This document shows, one piece after another, positions 8,488 through 16,971 of a stretch of 64,000 bases of DNA (the first letter of the stretch is position 1; the number at the start of each line of letters is the position of its first letter). Source of the stretch: Pseudomonas fluorescens (lineage in GTDB: Bacteria > Pseudomonadota > Gammaproteobacteria > Pseudomonadales > Pseudomonadaceae). Under the pieces are notes generated by a model. That model saw only the letters and a list, made by a program, of their open reading frames with translations. It made no database searches and was not told the origin of the DNA. The DNA lies in contig NZ_CP038438.1 of assembly GCF_004683905.1 (NCBI RefSeq), positions 1,550,001 to 1,614,000 on the forward strand. Reading direction: 5' to 3'. The position numbers and the translations under genes were made by a program.

Positions 8488-9666
8488 TTATTTCGACAGA
8501 AACCGCATCCCTTCCTCAAGCCCACGCAACGTCAGCGGATACATCTGATCCTCGATCAAATCGCGCACGATATTGGTCGACGAGGTGTAGCCCCAGGTGT
8601 CCTTCGGATAAGGATTGATCCAGATAAGCTTCTTGTACTTCTCCATGAAGCGCTGCATCCACAGGTAGCCCGGCTCTTCGTTCCAGTGCTCGACGCTGCC
8701 GCCGGCCTGGGTAATTTCGTAGGGCGCCATGGCGGCGTCACCGATGAAGATCACTTTGTAGTCGGCGCCATACTTGTGCAGCAGATCCTGCGTCGAGAAA
8801 CGCTCGGACGTGCGGCGCAGGTTGTTCTTCCACACCGACTCATAAATGAAGTTGTGGAAGTAGAAGTACTCCAGATGCTTGAACTCGGTCTTGCACGCCG
8901 AGAACAGCTCCTCGCAGATCTTCACGTGCGCGTCCATCGAGCCGCCGATGTCGAATAGCAACAACAGCTTCACCGTGTTGCGCCGTTCCGGACGCATCTG
9001 GATATTCAGCAGGCCGGCGTCTTTGGCGGTGTGGTCGATGGTGCCGTCGATGTCCAGCTCTTCCGCCGCACCCTGACGGGCGAATTTGCGCAGGCGACGC
9101 AGGGCGACCTTGATGTTGCGCGTGCCCAGTTCCACCGAATCGTCGAGGTTCTTGTACTCGCGCTGATCCCAGACCTTGACCGCTTTGCCCTGACGCTTGC
9201 CGGCGTCGCCGACCCGAATGCCTTCCGGGTTGAAGCCGCCGGAACCGAACGGGCTGGTGCCGCCGGTGCCGATCCATTTGTTGCCGCCGGCGTGACGTTC
9301 CTTCTGTTCTTCCAAACGCTTCTTGAACTCTTCAATCAGCTTGTCGAGACCACCCAGGGACTGGATCTGCGCGCGTTCCTCGTCGGTCAGCGAACGCTCG
9401 AATTCCTTGCGCAACCAGTCTTCGGGAATCAGCGCCTGCAAGTGATCGTCGAGCTTTTCCAGGCCATTGAAGTAGGCGCCGAACGCACGGTCGAACTTGT
9501 CGAAATGCCGTTCGTCCTTGACCAGAATCGCCCGCGACAAGTAGTAGAACTCGTCCATGTCGGCGAAGGTCACGCGCTGTTTCAGCGCGTTGATCAGGTC
9601 GAGCAGCTCGCGCACCGACACCGGCACCTTGGCGGCACGCATTTCATTGAACAGGTTGAGCAACAT
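8488..9666 (-). CDS. VWA-domain protein (CoxE-like partner of a MoxR ATPase)
   Basis: 392 aa. The N-terminal half is helical and charged (VPVSVRELLDLINALKQRV; a glycine-rich linker near residues 125-150). The C-terminal half carries a von Willebrand A fold. The metal-site motif reads DIGGSM, where the first serine of the usual DxSxS is glycine, as in CoxE-like VWA proteins. It starts 12 bp after the MoxR-type ATPase on the same strand. MoxR/VWA pairs act as chaperone-like assembly or metal-insertion factors; the client here is not indicated by the neighbours. Confidence 0.85.
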   Translation of the reverse strand: MLLNLFNEMRAAKVPVSVRELLDLINALKQRVTFADMDEFYYLSRAILVKDERHFDKFDRAFGAYFNGLEKLDDHLQALIPEDWLRKEFERSLTDEERAQIQSLGGLDKLIEEFKKRLEEQKERHAGGNKWIGTGGTSPFGSGGFNPEGIRVGDAGKRQGKAVKVWDQREYKNLDDSVELGTRNIKVALRRLRKFARQGAAEELDIDGTIDHTAKDAGLLNIQMRPERRNTVKLLLLFDIGGSMDAHVKICEELFSACKTEFKHLEYFYFHNFIYESVWKNNLRRTSERFSTQDLLHKYGADYKVIFIGDAAMAPYEITQAGGSVEHWNEEPGYLWMQRFMEKYKKLIWINPYPKDTWGYTSSTNIVRDLIEDQMYPLTLRGLEEGMRFLSK

Positions 9667-9678
9667 GGCATCAGCCTC

Positions 9679-10524
9679 TTAGCGAGAACCGCGACGGCTC
9701 ATGAACGCCAGGCGCTCAAGCAACTGCACGTCCTGTTCGTTCTTCACCAGCGCACCGGCCAATGGCGGAATGGCCTTGGTCGGATCGCGCTCGCGCAGCA
9801 CCGCTTCGCCGATGTTGTCGGCCATCAACAGCTTCAGCCAGTCGACCAGTTCCGAGGTCGACGGCTTCTTCTTCAGGCCCGGCACCTTGCGCACGTCGAA
9901 GAACACGTCCAGCGCTTCGCTGACCAGATCCTTCTTGATGTCCGGGTAGTGCACGTCGACGATTTTCTGCAGAGTGTTACGGTCGGGGAAGGCGATGTAG
10001 TGGAAGAAGCAGCGGCGCAGGAAGGCGTCCGGCAGCTCTTTCTCGTTGTTCGAGGTAATGATGATGATCGGGCGCTTCTTGGCCTTGATGGTCTCGTCGA
10101 TCTCGTAAACGTAGAACTCCATCTTGTCGAGTTCTTGCAGCAAGTCGTTGGGGAACTCGATGTCGGCCTTGTCGATTTCGTCGATCAGCAGAATCACCCG
10201 TTCTTCGGACTCGAAAGCCTCCCAGAGCTTGCCCTTCTTCAGGTAGTTGCGCACGTCGTGGACTTTTTCGTTGCCCAGTTGCGAGTCGCGCAGACGGCTG
10301 ACCGCATCGTACTCGTACAGGCCCTGATGGGCCTTGGTGGTGGACTTGATGTGCCAGGTGATCAGCTTGGCGCCGAACGATTCGGCCAACTGCTCAGCGA
10401 GCATGGTCTTGCCGGTGCCGGGTTCGCCCTTGACCAGCAGTGGCCGCTCCAGGGTGATGGCGGCATTGACCGCCAGCTTCAGGTCATCGGTGGCGACGTA
10501 GGCCTGGGTGCCTTCGAACTTCAT
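9679..10524 (-). CDS. MoxR-family AAA+ ATPase
   Basis: 281 aa. Walker A is GEPGTGKT at about residues 36-43, Walker B is ILLIDEIDKAD, and sensor 1 is IIITSNNEKELPDAF with the arginine finger region LRRCFFHYIAFPD. These place it in the MoxR branch of AAA+ proteins. It is the first gene of a two-gene minus-strand operon with the VWA protein. The predicted role is ATP-driven remodelling of a protein complex together with that partner; the substrate is unknown. Confidence 0.9.
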   Translation of the reverse strand: MKFEGTQAYVATDDLKLAVNAAITLERPLLVKGEPGTGKTMLAEQLAESFGAKLITWHIKSTTKAHQGLYEYDAVSRLRDSQLGNEKVHDVRNYLKKGKLWEAFESEERVILLIDEIDKADIEFPNDLLQELDKMEFYVYEIDETIKAKKRPIIIITSNNEKELPDAFLRRCFFHYIAFPDRNTLQKIVDVHYPDIKKDLVSEALDVFFDVRKVPGLKKKPSTSELVDWLKLLMADNIGEAVLRERDPTKAIPPLAGALVKNEQDVQLLERLAFMSRRGSR

Positions 10525-10696
10525 CTGCTAATCCTCGAACGGTAACGCCGACCTGCACGGGCAGGGCGGGGGCGAAAAAATCGGATGCCCCGACTATAAC
10601 GCGCAGCCCGGTCGACTGTGAACGCAGACGGCTTATTCAGTCTCTGAATGGAGCGTCACATGTTGACTCGGTTTCGGCCAGAGGCCAGTATTCAGG

Positions 10697-10715
10697 TATC
10701 GCCGATTTGGCGATA
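10697..10715. promoter_or_regulatory. Operator-like inverted repeat before the DUF4160/DUF2442 pair
   Basis: TATCGCC-GATTT-GGCGATA is a perfect 7-bp inverted repeat with a 5-bp spacer that ends 11 bp before the ATG at 10727. Because the downstream DUF2442 protein carries a helix-turn-helix, autoregulation at this site is a plausible inference. No binding data exist here. Confidence 0.45.
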
Positions 10716-10726
10716 GCCTGTCGGGC

Positions 10727-10957
10727 ATGACGACTAAATACCGATTTCGCGACAAATACCGCATTCAGTGACGTGAGAAGGATCACCCGCCACCCCATGT
10801 CCACTTGATCGGTGGCGGAGTGGACGTGATGCTGAGCCTTGAAACCGTCGAAGTCATGACGGGCAAGGCACCGCCGCTGATTATCAAGGAAGCGCTGGCT
10901 TGGGTTGCGGCTCATCAAGTGCAACTGCTGGAGGACTGGAAACGATGTTACCCATGA
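10727..10957 (+). pseudogene. DUF4160-family gene interrupted by an in-frame stop
   Basis: From the ATG at 10727 the frame reads MTTKYRFRDKYRIQ, then TGA at 10769-10771, then continues without a break as REKDHPPPHVHLIGGG and on to LLEDWKRCYP and a stop at 10955-10957. Both sides of the TGA fit one DUF4160 protein (about 76 codons), whose signature is the PPHVH segment. So this is a nonsense-disrupted gene or a sequencing error at 10766-10772. The 3' end overlaps the DUF2442 start. A restart downstream of the TGA has no evident ribosome site. DUF4160 and DUF2442 genes are frequent neighbours and have been suggested to form toxin-antitoxin-like modules; that link is from memory. Confidence 0.7.
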
Positions 10958-11442
10958 AAAGGCCTCGTCTGACGGCTGTGCAGGCACTGTCAGGTTTTCG
11001 ATTGAAACTGACCTTTATTGATGGTCAGGATCTGACCCTTGACCTGAGCCGAGACATCCACGCTTATCCAGGTCTGCAACCATTGCTTGATCCCGAAGTG
11101 TTTGCGGCTGCGACCCTTGACGACAATGGCTGGACGGTCGAATGGCTTGAGCCCGATATACAGATTGGCGCAGACACGCTTTATATGGATGCGCTGGCCC
11201 AAAACACTGTCGATGAAAACACTCGGATTTTCATCGATTGGCGTGCACGTACCGGACTCTCACTGAATCAGGCAGCCGAGGCGCTGGGTGTCAGTGCCCG
11301 CAGCATCAGCCGATACAGTAATGGGCGGGAGGCGGTGCCAAGGTCATTAGCCTTGGCTTGTCTTGGTTGGGACTCATTGCAGCAAAAGTCCACGCTGGCG
11401 GCTGAAGAATCTGGTCGATATGTCGTTAATCGTAAGAACTAG
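10945..11442 (+). CDS. DUF2442 protein with C-terminal helix-turn-helix
   Basis: 165 aa. The ATG at 10945 has GGAGG 10 bp upstream; a second ATG at 10954 would overlap the upstream stop as ATGA. Residues about 10-95 match the DUF2442 pattern (LTFIDGQDLTLDLS, GADTLYMDALA). Residues about 108-150 form an XRE-like helix-turn-helix (LSLNQAAEALGVSARSISRY). It follows the broken DUF4160 gene and an inverted repeat that could be its operator. The role is probably DNA binding and autoregulation. The stop overlaps the convergent gene's stop by four bases. Confidence 0.75.
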   Translation: MLPMKRPRLTAVQALSGFRLKLTFIDGQDLTLDLSRDIHAYPGLQPLLDPEVFAAATLDDNGWTVEWLEPDIQIGADTLYMDALAQNTVDENTRIFIDWRARTGLSLNQAAEALGVSARSISRYSNGREAVPRSLALACLGWDSLQQKSTLAAEESGRYVVNRKN

Positions 11443-12515
11443 CCCGCATCCGGCTTAGGCCGCTCATACCGCGCATTGAATGCCTGAATGAAGCCATTGC
11501 GCAAAATCTGCAAAAACGCTTCGAATGCGCTGATATTTTGCTGATGCACGTTGCCACTGAGTTCGACCTTGGTGGCGAACTGGTTTTTGGCCTGATTCTT
11601 CAGCACGGTTTCCGTGCCGCCGACGATGGCTTCCCAGACGGAGCGGAAGATGCTCTTGTCCTTGTTTTCGACGTCCTGCTGCCAGTTGAACACTTCGACG
11701 TCGCGCAGCAACGGTTTGATGTAGCCAGTGACCTGGGCTTTTTTCGCCTGGGCTTCGATGACCACGTCGCCGTGGCCGGCGTTGAAGTCGAACTTGCCGT
11801 AGGCCGAGGCGAAGTCGTTCATGCTCTTGAGTTCGATGTCGCGGGCGCGCAGGCGGAACTGGAAGTCCTCGAAATTGCTCAGCGGATCGAAAGTGGCCGT
11901 GGTTTCCAGTGGTGCGTGGCCGAGCAGCTTGGCCTTGCCTTCGAAGCGGGCATCGCGCTTGCCCTGTTTGTCGACCACGTTGGTCAGGTTGTAGATGCTC
12001 GCCTCGACGTTGCTGGCGTTCATGTTGACCGGCGGTTTGGAGTTGAAATTGCGGAAAGTGATCTTGCCGTCGTGGATCTGCACCTCGTCGAGAGTGATCG
12101 GCAGCAACTTGCCCAGTTGCGCCCGCCAGTCGGTGCCTTTACCAGTCTGCGAGTTCTGCTTGTTGGGGCCGCCATCGACGAAGTTGATCTCGGGATTGAA
12201 GAATTGCACCTGCGCCACCACGGCATGGTCGTACCACAGCGAATGCCAGCTGACCGCCAGATCGATCACGGGCGCGTTGACGAACGGCACCGGCACCTTG
12301 CCGTCGACCTTGACGATCTTCAGGCCGTTGATCCGGTAGGCGCCGCGCCACAGGGCCAGATCGACGTCGGTGACCTGGCCGCGGTAGTCACCCATGTCGG
12401 CCAGTTTGCCGTTCAGGTAATCGCGCACCACGTAGGGCAGGGCGATGTGCAGGGCGATCAGCAGCACAACCACGACGGCAAAAATCCCTATTGGCCAGCT
12501 ATAACGACGCTTCAT
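11439..12515 (-). CDS. AsmA/DUF748-like membrane-anchored protein
   Basis: 358 aa from the ATG at 12515. An N-terminal membrane anchor ([20 protein letters not shown]) is followed by a long periplasmic domain rich in beta-strands with the repeated pattern of DUF748/AsmA proteins (for example [20 protein letters not shown]). Members of this superfamily are thought to affect envelope lipid or protein handling. The frame is open further upstream to 12755, but that stretch has no membrane anchor and crosses into the cysK start. It is divergent from cysK with 127 bp between. Confidence 0.75.
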   Translation of the reverse strand: MKRRYSWPIGIFAVVVVLLIALHIALPYVVRDYLNGKLADMGDYRGQVTDVDLALWRGAYRINGLKIVKVDGKVPVPFVNAPVIDLAVSWHSLWYDHAVVAQVQFFNPEINFVDGGPNKQNSQTGKGTDWRAQLGKLLPITLDEVQIHDGKITFRNFNSKPPVNMNASNVEASIYNLTNVVDKQGKRDARFEGKAKLLGHAPLETTATFDPLSNFEDFQFRLRARDIELKSMNDFASAYGKFDFNAGHGDVVIEAQAKKAQVTGYIKPLLRDVEVFNWQQDVENKDKSIFRSVWEAIVGGTETVLKNQAKNQFATKVELSGNVHQQNISAFEAFLQILRNGFIQAFNARYERPKPDAG

Positions 12516-12642
12516 GGCAACAATTCCCGAACGATGTAAGCGATTGACTGTGGCGCGGCGCAGACGTTCGACCCGACTGGACTGCGCCCGGCAACAGGCA
12601 TACCTTGAAAGGCTGAATTCAACGCTGCATAAGGACCCAGCC

Positions 12643-13617
12643 ATGAGCCGTATTTTCGCTGACAACGCCCATTCCATCGGCAACACGCCGCTGGTGCAGA
12701 TCAACCGTATCGCGCCGCGTGGCGTGACCATTCTGGCCAAGATCGAGGGGCGCAACCCCGGTTATTCGGTCAAGTGCCGGATCGGCGCGAACATGATCTG
12801 GGACGCCGAAAGCAGCGGCAAACTCAAGCCGGGCATGACCATCGTCGAGCCGACGTCGGGCAATACCGGCATCGGTCTGGCCTTCGTTGCCGCCGCCCGT
12901 GGTTACAAATTGATGCTGACCATGCCGGCATCAATGAGCATCGAGCGGCGCAAGGTGCTCAAGGCCCTCGGCGCAGAGCTGGTCCTGACCGAACCGGCCA
13001 AGGGCATGAAAGGCGCGATCGAGAAGGCTGCCGAAATTGTTGCCAGCGACACTGGCAAATACTTCATGCCGTCGCAGTTCGATAACCCGGCCAACCCGGC
13101 GATCCACGAAAAAACCACCGGCCCGGAAATCTGGAACGACACCGATGGCGCCGTCGATGTGCTGGTGGCTGGCGTCGGGACCGGCGGAACCATCACCGGC
13201 GTTTCGCGGTATATCAAGAATACCCAGGGCAAACCGATTCTGTCGGTGGCAGTGGAGCCGGTGTCTTCGCCGGTCATCAGCCAGGCGCTGGCGGGTGAAG
13301 AGATCAAGCCGAGCCCACACAAGATTCAGGGGATTGGCGCGGGTTTCGTGCCGAAGAACCTCGATCTGTCGATGGTCGACCGGGTGGAGCAGGTCACTGA
13401 CGACGAGTCCAAGGCCATGGCGCTGCGCCTGATGCAGGAAGAAGGGATTTTGTGCGGTATCTCTTGCGGCGCGGCCATGGCCGTGGCAGTGCGTTTAGCC
13501 GAGAAGCCTGAAATGCAGGGCAAGACCATCGTGGTGATTTTGCCGGACTCCGGTGAGCGCTATCTGTCGAGCATGCTGTTCAGCGATCTGTTCACCGAGC
13601 AGGAGAATCAGCAGTAG
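12643..13617 (+). CDS. cysK: Cysteine synthase A (O-acetylserine sulfhydrylase)
   Basis: 324 aa. It is a PLP enzyme making cysteine from O-acetylserine and sulfide in the cytoplasm. The PLP lysine is K44 in [15 protein letters not shown]; the substrate loop TSGNTG is at residues 71-76 and the phosphate-binding loop GVGTGGT follows. [12 protein letters not shown] and the full-length C-terminus favour CysK over CysM. The ATG at 12643 has AAGGA 7 bp upstream. It appears to be a single-gene transcript, divergent from the DUF748-like gene; no CysB site was identified. Confidence 0.93.
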   Translation: MSRIFADNAHSIGNTPLVQINRIAPRGVTILAKIEGRNPGYSVKCRIGANMIWDAESSGKLKPGMTIVEPTSGNTGIGLAFVAAARGYKLMLTMPASMSIERRKVLKALGAELVLTEPAKGMKGAIEKAAEIVASDTGKYFMPSQFDNPANPAIHEKTTGPEIWNDTDGAVDVLVAGVGTGGTITGVSRYIKNTQGKPILSVAVEPVSSPVISQALAGEEIKPSPHKIQGIGAGFVPKNLDLSMVDRVEQVTDDESKAMALRLMQEEGILCGISCGAAMAVAVRLAEKPEMQGKTIVVILPDSGERYLSSMLFSDLFTEQENQQ

Positions 13618-13801
13618 TCGAATTGACTCAGATCAGCCAGGGTTCAGGATCGTTATGCTAATAAATGCTTTGTTGCGCAATTCTTAACACTGAATCTTGG
13701 GTTCAGCGGGTTTTTCCCGAGGCCGGTAGTGTTTATCATGGCCGGCTGCCATGCCGGGTAATGGGCATTGCGCAGCGTTGTCTTTATTCAAGGAGTCGTT
13801 G

Positions 13802-14740
13802 ATGACCTTTTCGTTAGCCGCCAAGGTGTTGGTGTTGCTGCTGTTTGTGGGCAGCATCCTCTATGTGCATTTGCGCGGCAAGGCGCGTCTGCCGGTACTG
13901 CGTCAGTTCGTCAACCACTCGGCGCTGTTCGCCCCGTACAACGCGCTGATGTACCTGTTCTCCGGCGTTCCCTCCAAACCGTATCTGGATCGCAGCAAGT
14001 TTCCGGAGCTGGATGTGTTGCGCGATAACTGGGAAACCATTCGCGACGAAGCCATGCACCTGTTCGACGAGGGCTACATCCGCGCCGCCGAGAAGAACAA
14101 TGACGCCGGTTTCGGCTCGTTCTTCAAGAAGGGCTGGAAACGTTTCTACCTCAAGTGGTACGACAAACCGCTGCCGTCGGCCGAAACCCTGTGCCCGAAG
14201 ACCGTGGCGCTGGTCAGTGCGATCCCTAACGTCAAAGGCGCGATGTTCGCGCTGTTGCCGGGTGGCAGCCATCTGAACCCGCACCGTGACCCGTTTGCCG
14301 GCTCGCTGCGTTATCACTTGGGCCTGTCGACACCGAACTCCGACGATTGCCGGATCTTCGTTGATGGTCAGGTCTACGCCTGGCGTGACGGTGAAGACGT
14401 GATGTTCGATGAGACCTACGTGCACTGGGTCAAGAACGAGACCGAACAGACCCGCGTCATCCTGTTCTGCGATGTCGAACGCCCGCTGAGCAACCGCCTG
14501 ATGACCCGCATCAATCGCGCCATCAGCGCCTGGCTGGGCCGCGCCACCGCGCCGCAGAACCTTGATGATGAACGTGTCGGCGGCATCAACCAGGCCTACG
14601 CCTGGAGCAAGAACTTCAGCGACCGGTTCAGCGGCGTGGTCAAACAGTGGAAACGCCGCAATCCCAAGGCCTACCGCATCCTGCGTCCGGTATTGGCAGT
14701 GGTAGTGTTGACGTTGCTGGGGTATTGGCTGTTTGGTTGA
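13802..14740 (+). CDS. lpxO: Lipid A 2-hydroxylase (Fe2+/2-oxoglutarate dioxygenase)
   Basis: 312 aa, aspartyl/asparaginyl beta-hydroxylase family. An N-terminal membrane anchor (about residues 7-23) and a C-terminal one (about 293-311) bracket a cytoplasmic dioxygenase domain. The iron ligands are H161, D163 (HLNPHRDPF) and H208 (YVHWV), with a downstream Arg near 218 for 2-oxoglutarate. LpxO 2-hydroxylates a secondary acyl chain of lipid A. AGGAG lies 6 bp before the ATG. The 184-bp upstream region presumably holds its promoter, and a rho-independent terminator follows the gene. Confidence 0.88.
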   Translation: MTFSLAAKVLVLLLFVGSILYVHLRGKARLPVLRQFVNHSALFAPYNALMYLFSGVPSKPYLDRSKFPELDVLRDNWETIRDEAMHLFDEGYIRAAEKNNDAGFGSFFKKGWKRFYLKWYDKPLPSAETLCPKTVALVSAIPNVKGAMFALLPGGSHLNPHRDPFAGSLRYHLGLSTPNSDDCRIFVDGQVYAWRDGEDVMFDETYVHWVKNETEQTRVILFCDVERPLSNRLMTRINRAISAWLGRATAPQNLDDERVGGINQAYAWSKNFSDRFSGVVKQWKRRNPKAYRILRPVLAVVVLTLLGYWLFG

Positions 14741-14757
14741 AGCCGGATGTTGAAATG

Positions 14758-14786
14758 AAAAAACCGCTCCTTGTGAGCGGTTTTTT
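14758..14786 (+). terminator. Rho-independent terminator after lpxO
   Basis: An AAACCGCTC / GAGCGGTTT stem with a short CTTGT loop is followed by a T run, 18 bp after the lpxO stop. The A run on the left arm means it could also work for the convergent minus-strand gene at 14799. Confidence 0.85.
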
Positions 14787-14798
14787 ATTGTCTGTGAG

Positions 14799-14957
14799 TC
14801 AGCGGCGCCCGGCGAGAACGTTGGGTTCGTCTTCAATGCCTGTAATCAGTAACTGCAGAAAGCGCTGCTGATTGGCTGATAGCCCGGATGACACAATCTT
14901 TTCTTCTGTTTTGATTGATCTTTTCTTAGCGGGGGATTTCTTGACTGATTTGCGCAT
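14799..14957 (-). CDS. Small basic protein of unknown function
   Basis: 52 aa from an ATG at 14957 that is preceded by a strong GAGGGAGG ribosome site. A GTG at 14996 overlapping the upstream stop is an alternative. The N-terminal third is lysine-rich (MRKSVKKSPAKKRSIKTEEK) and is followed by one probable helix (SANQQRFLQLLITGIEDE). No family was recognised. It follows the GNAT-like gene on the same strand (35 bp) and is probably co-transcribed with it. Base composition is lower in GC than in neighbouring housekeeping genes. Confidence 0.55.
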   Translation of the reverse strand: MRKSVKKSPAKKRSIKTEEKIVSSGLSANQQRFLQLLITGIEDEPNVLAGRR

Positions 14958-14992
14958 GCTCCCTCCCTCATTGATCATTACTTGAACTGTTT

Positions 14993-15520
14993 TCACGATA
15001 CTTTACTCTCCACTGCTAGGACAAGACGACCTTCCAAATCAAATTTGAAGCCGAGCTTTGTATAAACAGGAATTGCGCCCTGCATTGGCTCCTGGACTTC
15101 AATGAACTTGCTGCCGACTATTTGGGCGAACTCATCGATGACCATCATCGCCAAGGTCCCGATACGATTTTTCAGCGGGTGAGAATCTCCGGGTCGCCCT
15201 TCCAATCGTACGATTCGAATACGTTGGCGGCTTTTGTTCGGATTGACGAAGCACAGTCCGCAGAGCTGTTCTTCGAACCAGATCGCGATATCCAGGGACA
15301 GGGGTTCTCGTGATTTCCATGCGGCAACCTCTCGCCAGCAAAAAAGTGGATTCTCCCAGAGCTCGAACGCGCTCAGTGCTATGGCGTCGATGGGTTCGAA
15401 GCGTACTTTCGACAAGTCTTGCCGCGCTGGTAGCTGCAATAGAGCTTTGGCGATGCTTGCCTGTTTCCTGGCCTGCGACTTGTACAACTGATACCGCAAA
15501 TTCGTCCGTTCCCTTGGCAT
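14993..15520 (-). CDS. GNAT-like N-acetyltransferase domain protein
   Basis: 175 aa. The C-terminal half shows a GNAT-like fold signature: a beta-strand with IAIWFEEQLCGLCFV, then NRIGTLAMMVIDEFA, and the closing EVQEPMQGAIPVYTKLGF, typical of the acetyl-CoA-binding end of the fold. The N-terminal 60 residues are basic and helical. The substrate is unknown. Codon use is less GC-biased than in cysK or lpxO, which hints at transfer. It heads a two-gene unit with the 52-aa protein. An 18-bp palindrome lies about 140 bp upstream of its start. Confidence 0.6.
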   Translation of the reverse strand: MPRERTNLRYQLYKSQARKQASIAKALLQLPARQDLSKVRFEPIDAIALSAFELWENPLFCWREVAAWKSREPLSLDIAIWFEEQLCGLCFVNPNKSRQRIRIVRLEGRPGDSHPLKNRIGTLAMMVIDEFAQIVGSKFIEVQEPMQGAIPVYTKLGFKFDLEGRLVLAVESKVS

Positions 15521-15662
15521 GTGATCCCGAGCATTCCCTGTCTCCCCATCAATGGGCCTATCCGTTGCTCTTCAGCCTAATCACCTCGCGGCCAACTGTC
15601 CCTGCTGGCCCTTTGTCCAAATCATTGCAATCCATGTCCCACGCTGGTTATAGTCGGCGCTC

Positions 15663-15680
15663 GTGAATCATCTGATTCAC
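15663..15680. promoter_or_regulatory. Palindrome GTGAATCA-TC-TGATTCAC
   Basis: The arms are perfect 8-bp complements with a 2-bp centre. This looks like a dimeric repressor site in the promoter region of the GNAT-like gene or of the short open frame at 15712. The assignment is by shape only. Confidence 0.35.
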
Positions 15681-15711
15681 TCTCCAAACCCTTCAAAAAA
15701 GATCAGCCCCA

Positions 15712-15876
15712 ATGCCTGCATCCCTCATCAACGCGGTAGTCGATTCAGCGGTCAACGCTGGCGTCGTGCCGTGCGGGAATCAGCAGCCTGGGCAGATCAG
15801 TCATTACCCTCCACCTGTCAGTAGCACGCCGGTGTGCGCCGTCGTATCACCGCCGGGCGTTGGCGTTTCGGGCTGA
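15712..15876 (+). CDS. Possible 54-aa protein
   Basis: An ATG frame encodes MPASLINAVVDSAVNAG followed by a proline-, serine- and glycine-rich tail ending VVSPPGVGVSG. No ribosome site precedes the ATG and no family was recognised. Third-position GC looks Pseudomonas-like, so it may be a remnant of a longer gene or a chance frame. Confidence 0.2.
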   Translation: MPASLINAVVDSAVNAGVVPCGNQQPGQISHYPPPVSSTPVCAVVSPPGVGVSG

Positions 15877-15971
15877 TCGGCATTCTTTGCTGACCCCTGC
15901 GCCCGCCAGAAAAACCTACTGAATTTCAGCCTCGGCTGAGTTGGCTGTTTGCCTGACTACAGGTGGTATTC

Positions 15972-16835
15972 ATGTTTGTCCTTTCGAAAAAATCCGCGCT
16001 CGCGGCGACGTCCACGAGCCTGTTCGTTCTACTGTGGAGCAGCGGGGCAATCTTCTCCAAATGGGGCCTGGCCCATGCGTCACCTTTTGCCTTTCTGCTG
16101 ATGCGCTTTGTGATCGCGCTGTGCGGGCTGTTGCTGTTGACGCCGCTGCTCAAGTTGAAGCTGCCCAAGGGCGGCCGGCCGATGCTGTTTGCGATTGCAA
16201 CGGGCGTGGTGTTGTTGGGGGCGTATCAGATTTTCTATCTGCTGGCCTTGAACACCAGAGTCACACCGGGGGTGATGGCGACCATCATGGGCGTACAGCC
16301 GATCCTCACTGTGGTGTTGATAGAGCGGCAGCGCTCGGCGAGCCGGATGTTCGGCCTCGCGCTGGGGCTGGCCGGGCTGATCATGGTGGTTTACCAGGGG
16401 ATCGGTCTGGCAGGGATGTCCTGGGCGGGGATGCTGTTCGGTCTGTTGGCGCTGGCGAGCATGACGGTGGGCTCGATCATGCAGAAGCGCATCACCGACA
16501 ATCCCCTCGGCACATTGCCGGTGCAGTATCTGGCCGGGCTGTTGTTGTGCGGGATATTTGTGCCATTTCAGCCGTTCCACTTTGAACAGAGCACGGGTTT
16601 CATCGTGCCGGTGTTGTGGATGGGACTGGTGGTGTCGGTGCTGGCGACACTGTTGCTCTATCGCCTGATCGCCCGGGGCAATCTGGTGAATGTCACCAGT
16701 CTGTTCTATCTGGTGCCGGCGGTGACGGCGGTGATGGATTACCTGATTTTCGGCAATCGTCTGGCGGCGTTGAGTGTGCTGGGGATGCTGTTGATCATCG
16801 TCGGGCTGGCGTTTGTGTTCCGTAAAACTGCTTGA
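15972..16835 (+). CDS. EamA/DMT-family permease
   Basis: 287 aa, ten predicted membrane segments formed by two EamA repeats of five, the usual drug/metabolite transporter layout. The first half contains FVLLWSSGAIFSKWGLAHAS and the second GTLPVQYLAGLLLCGIF; the C-terminus is short and basic. The ATG at 15972 has AGGTGG just upstream; another ATG at 15963 is possible. The substrate cannot be read from the sequence. It is a single gene followed by a REP doublet. Confidence 0.85.
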   Translation: MFVLSKKSALAATSTSLFVLLWSSGAIFSKWGLAHASPFAFLLMRFVIALCGLLLLTPLLKLKLPKGGRPMLFAIATGVVLLGAYQIFYLLALNTRVTPGVMATIMGVQPILTVVLIERQRSASRMFGLALGLAGLIMVVYQGIGLAGMSWAGMLFGLLALASMTVGSIMQKRITDNPLGTLPVQYLAGLLLCGIFVPFQPFHFEQSTGFIVPVLWMGLVVSVLATLLLYRLIARGNLVNVTSLFYLVPAVTAVMDYLIFGNRLAALSVLGMLLIIVGLAFVFRKTA

Positions 16836-16880
16836 AAACCTTCAGGCCGACCCGGGCATTTTCAGTGTCTGGGCCGGCCT

Positions 16881-16948
16881 CTTCGCGAGCAAGCCCGCTC
16901 CCACAATTGGAATGCATTCCTCCTGTGGGAGCGGGCTTGCTCGCGAAG
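16881..16948. repeat. REP-type inverted repeat (class A)
   Basis: Same arms and the same GGAATGCATTCC core as the copy at 8399. It lies between two convergent EamA genes. Confidence 0.85.
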
Positions 16949-16971
16949 GCTGACTTGTTAACGCCGCAAAA

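Larger units (their letters stand above)
15521..15971. other. 451-bp gap without a convincing gene
   Basis: This stretch lies between the GNAT-like gene (minus) and an EamA permease (plus). It contains the palindrome at 15663-15680 and a 54-codon open frame at 15712-15876 (both listed separately). The permease ribosome site is at its right end. No RNA gene or terminator was seen. Confidence 0.6.

Noticed and set aside
10637..10987. A 116-codon minus-strand frame
   Set aside because: It is antisense to the interrupted DUF4160 gene, whose peptide is recognisable on both sides of the stop.
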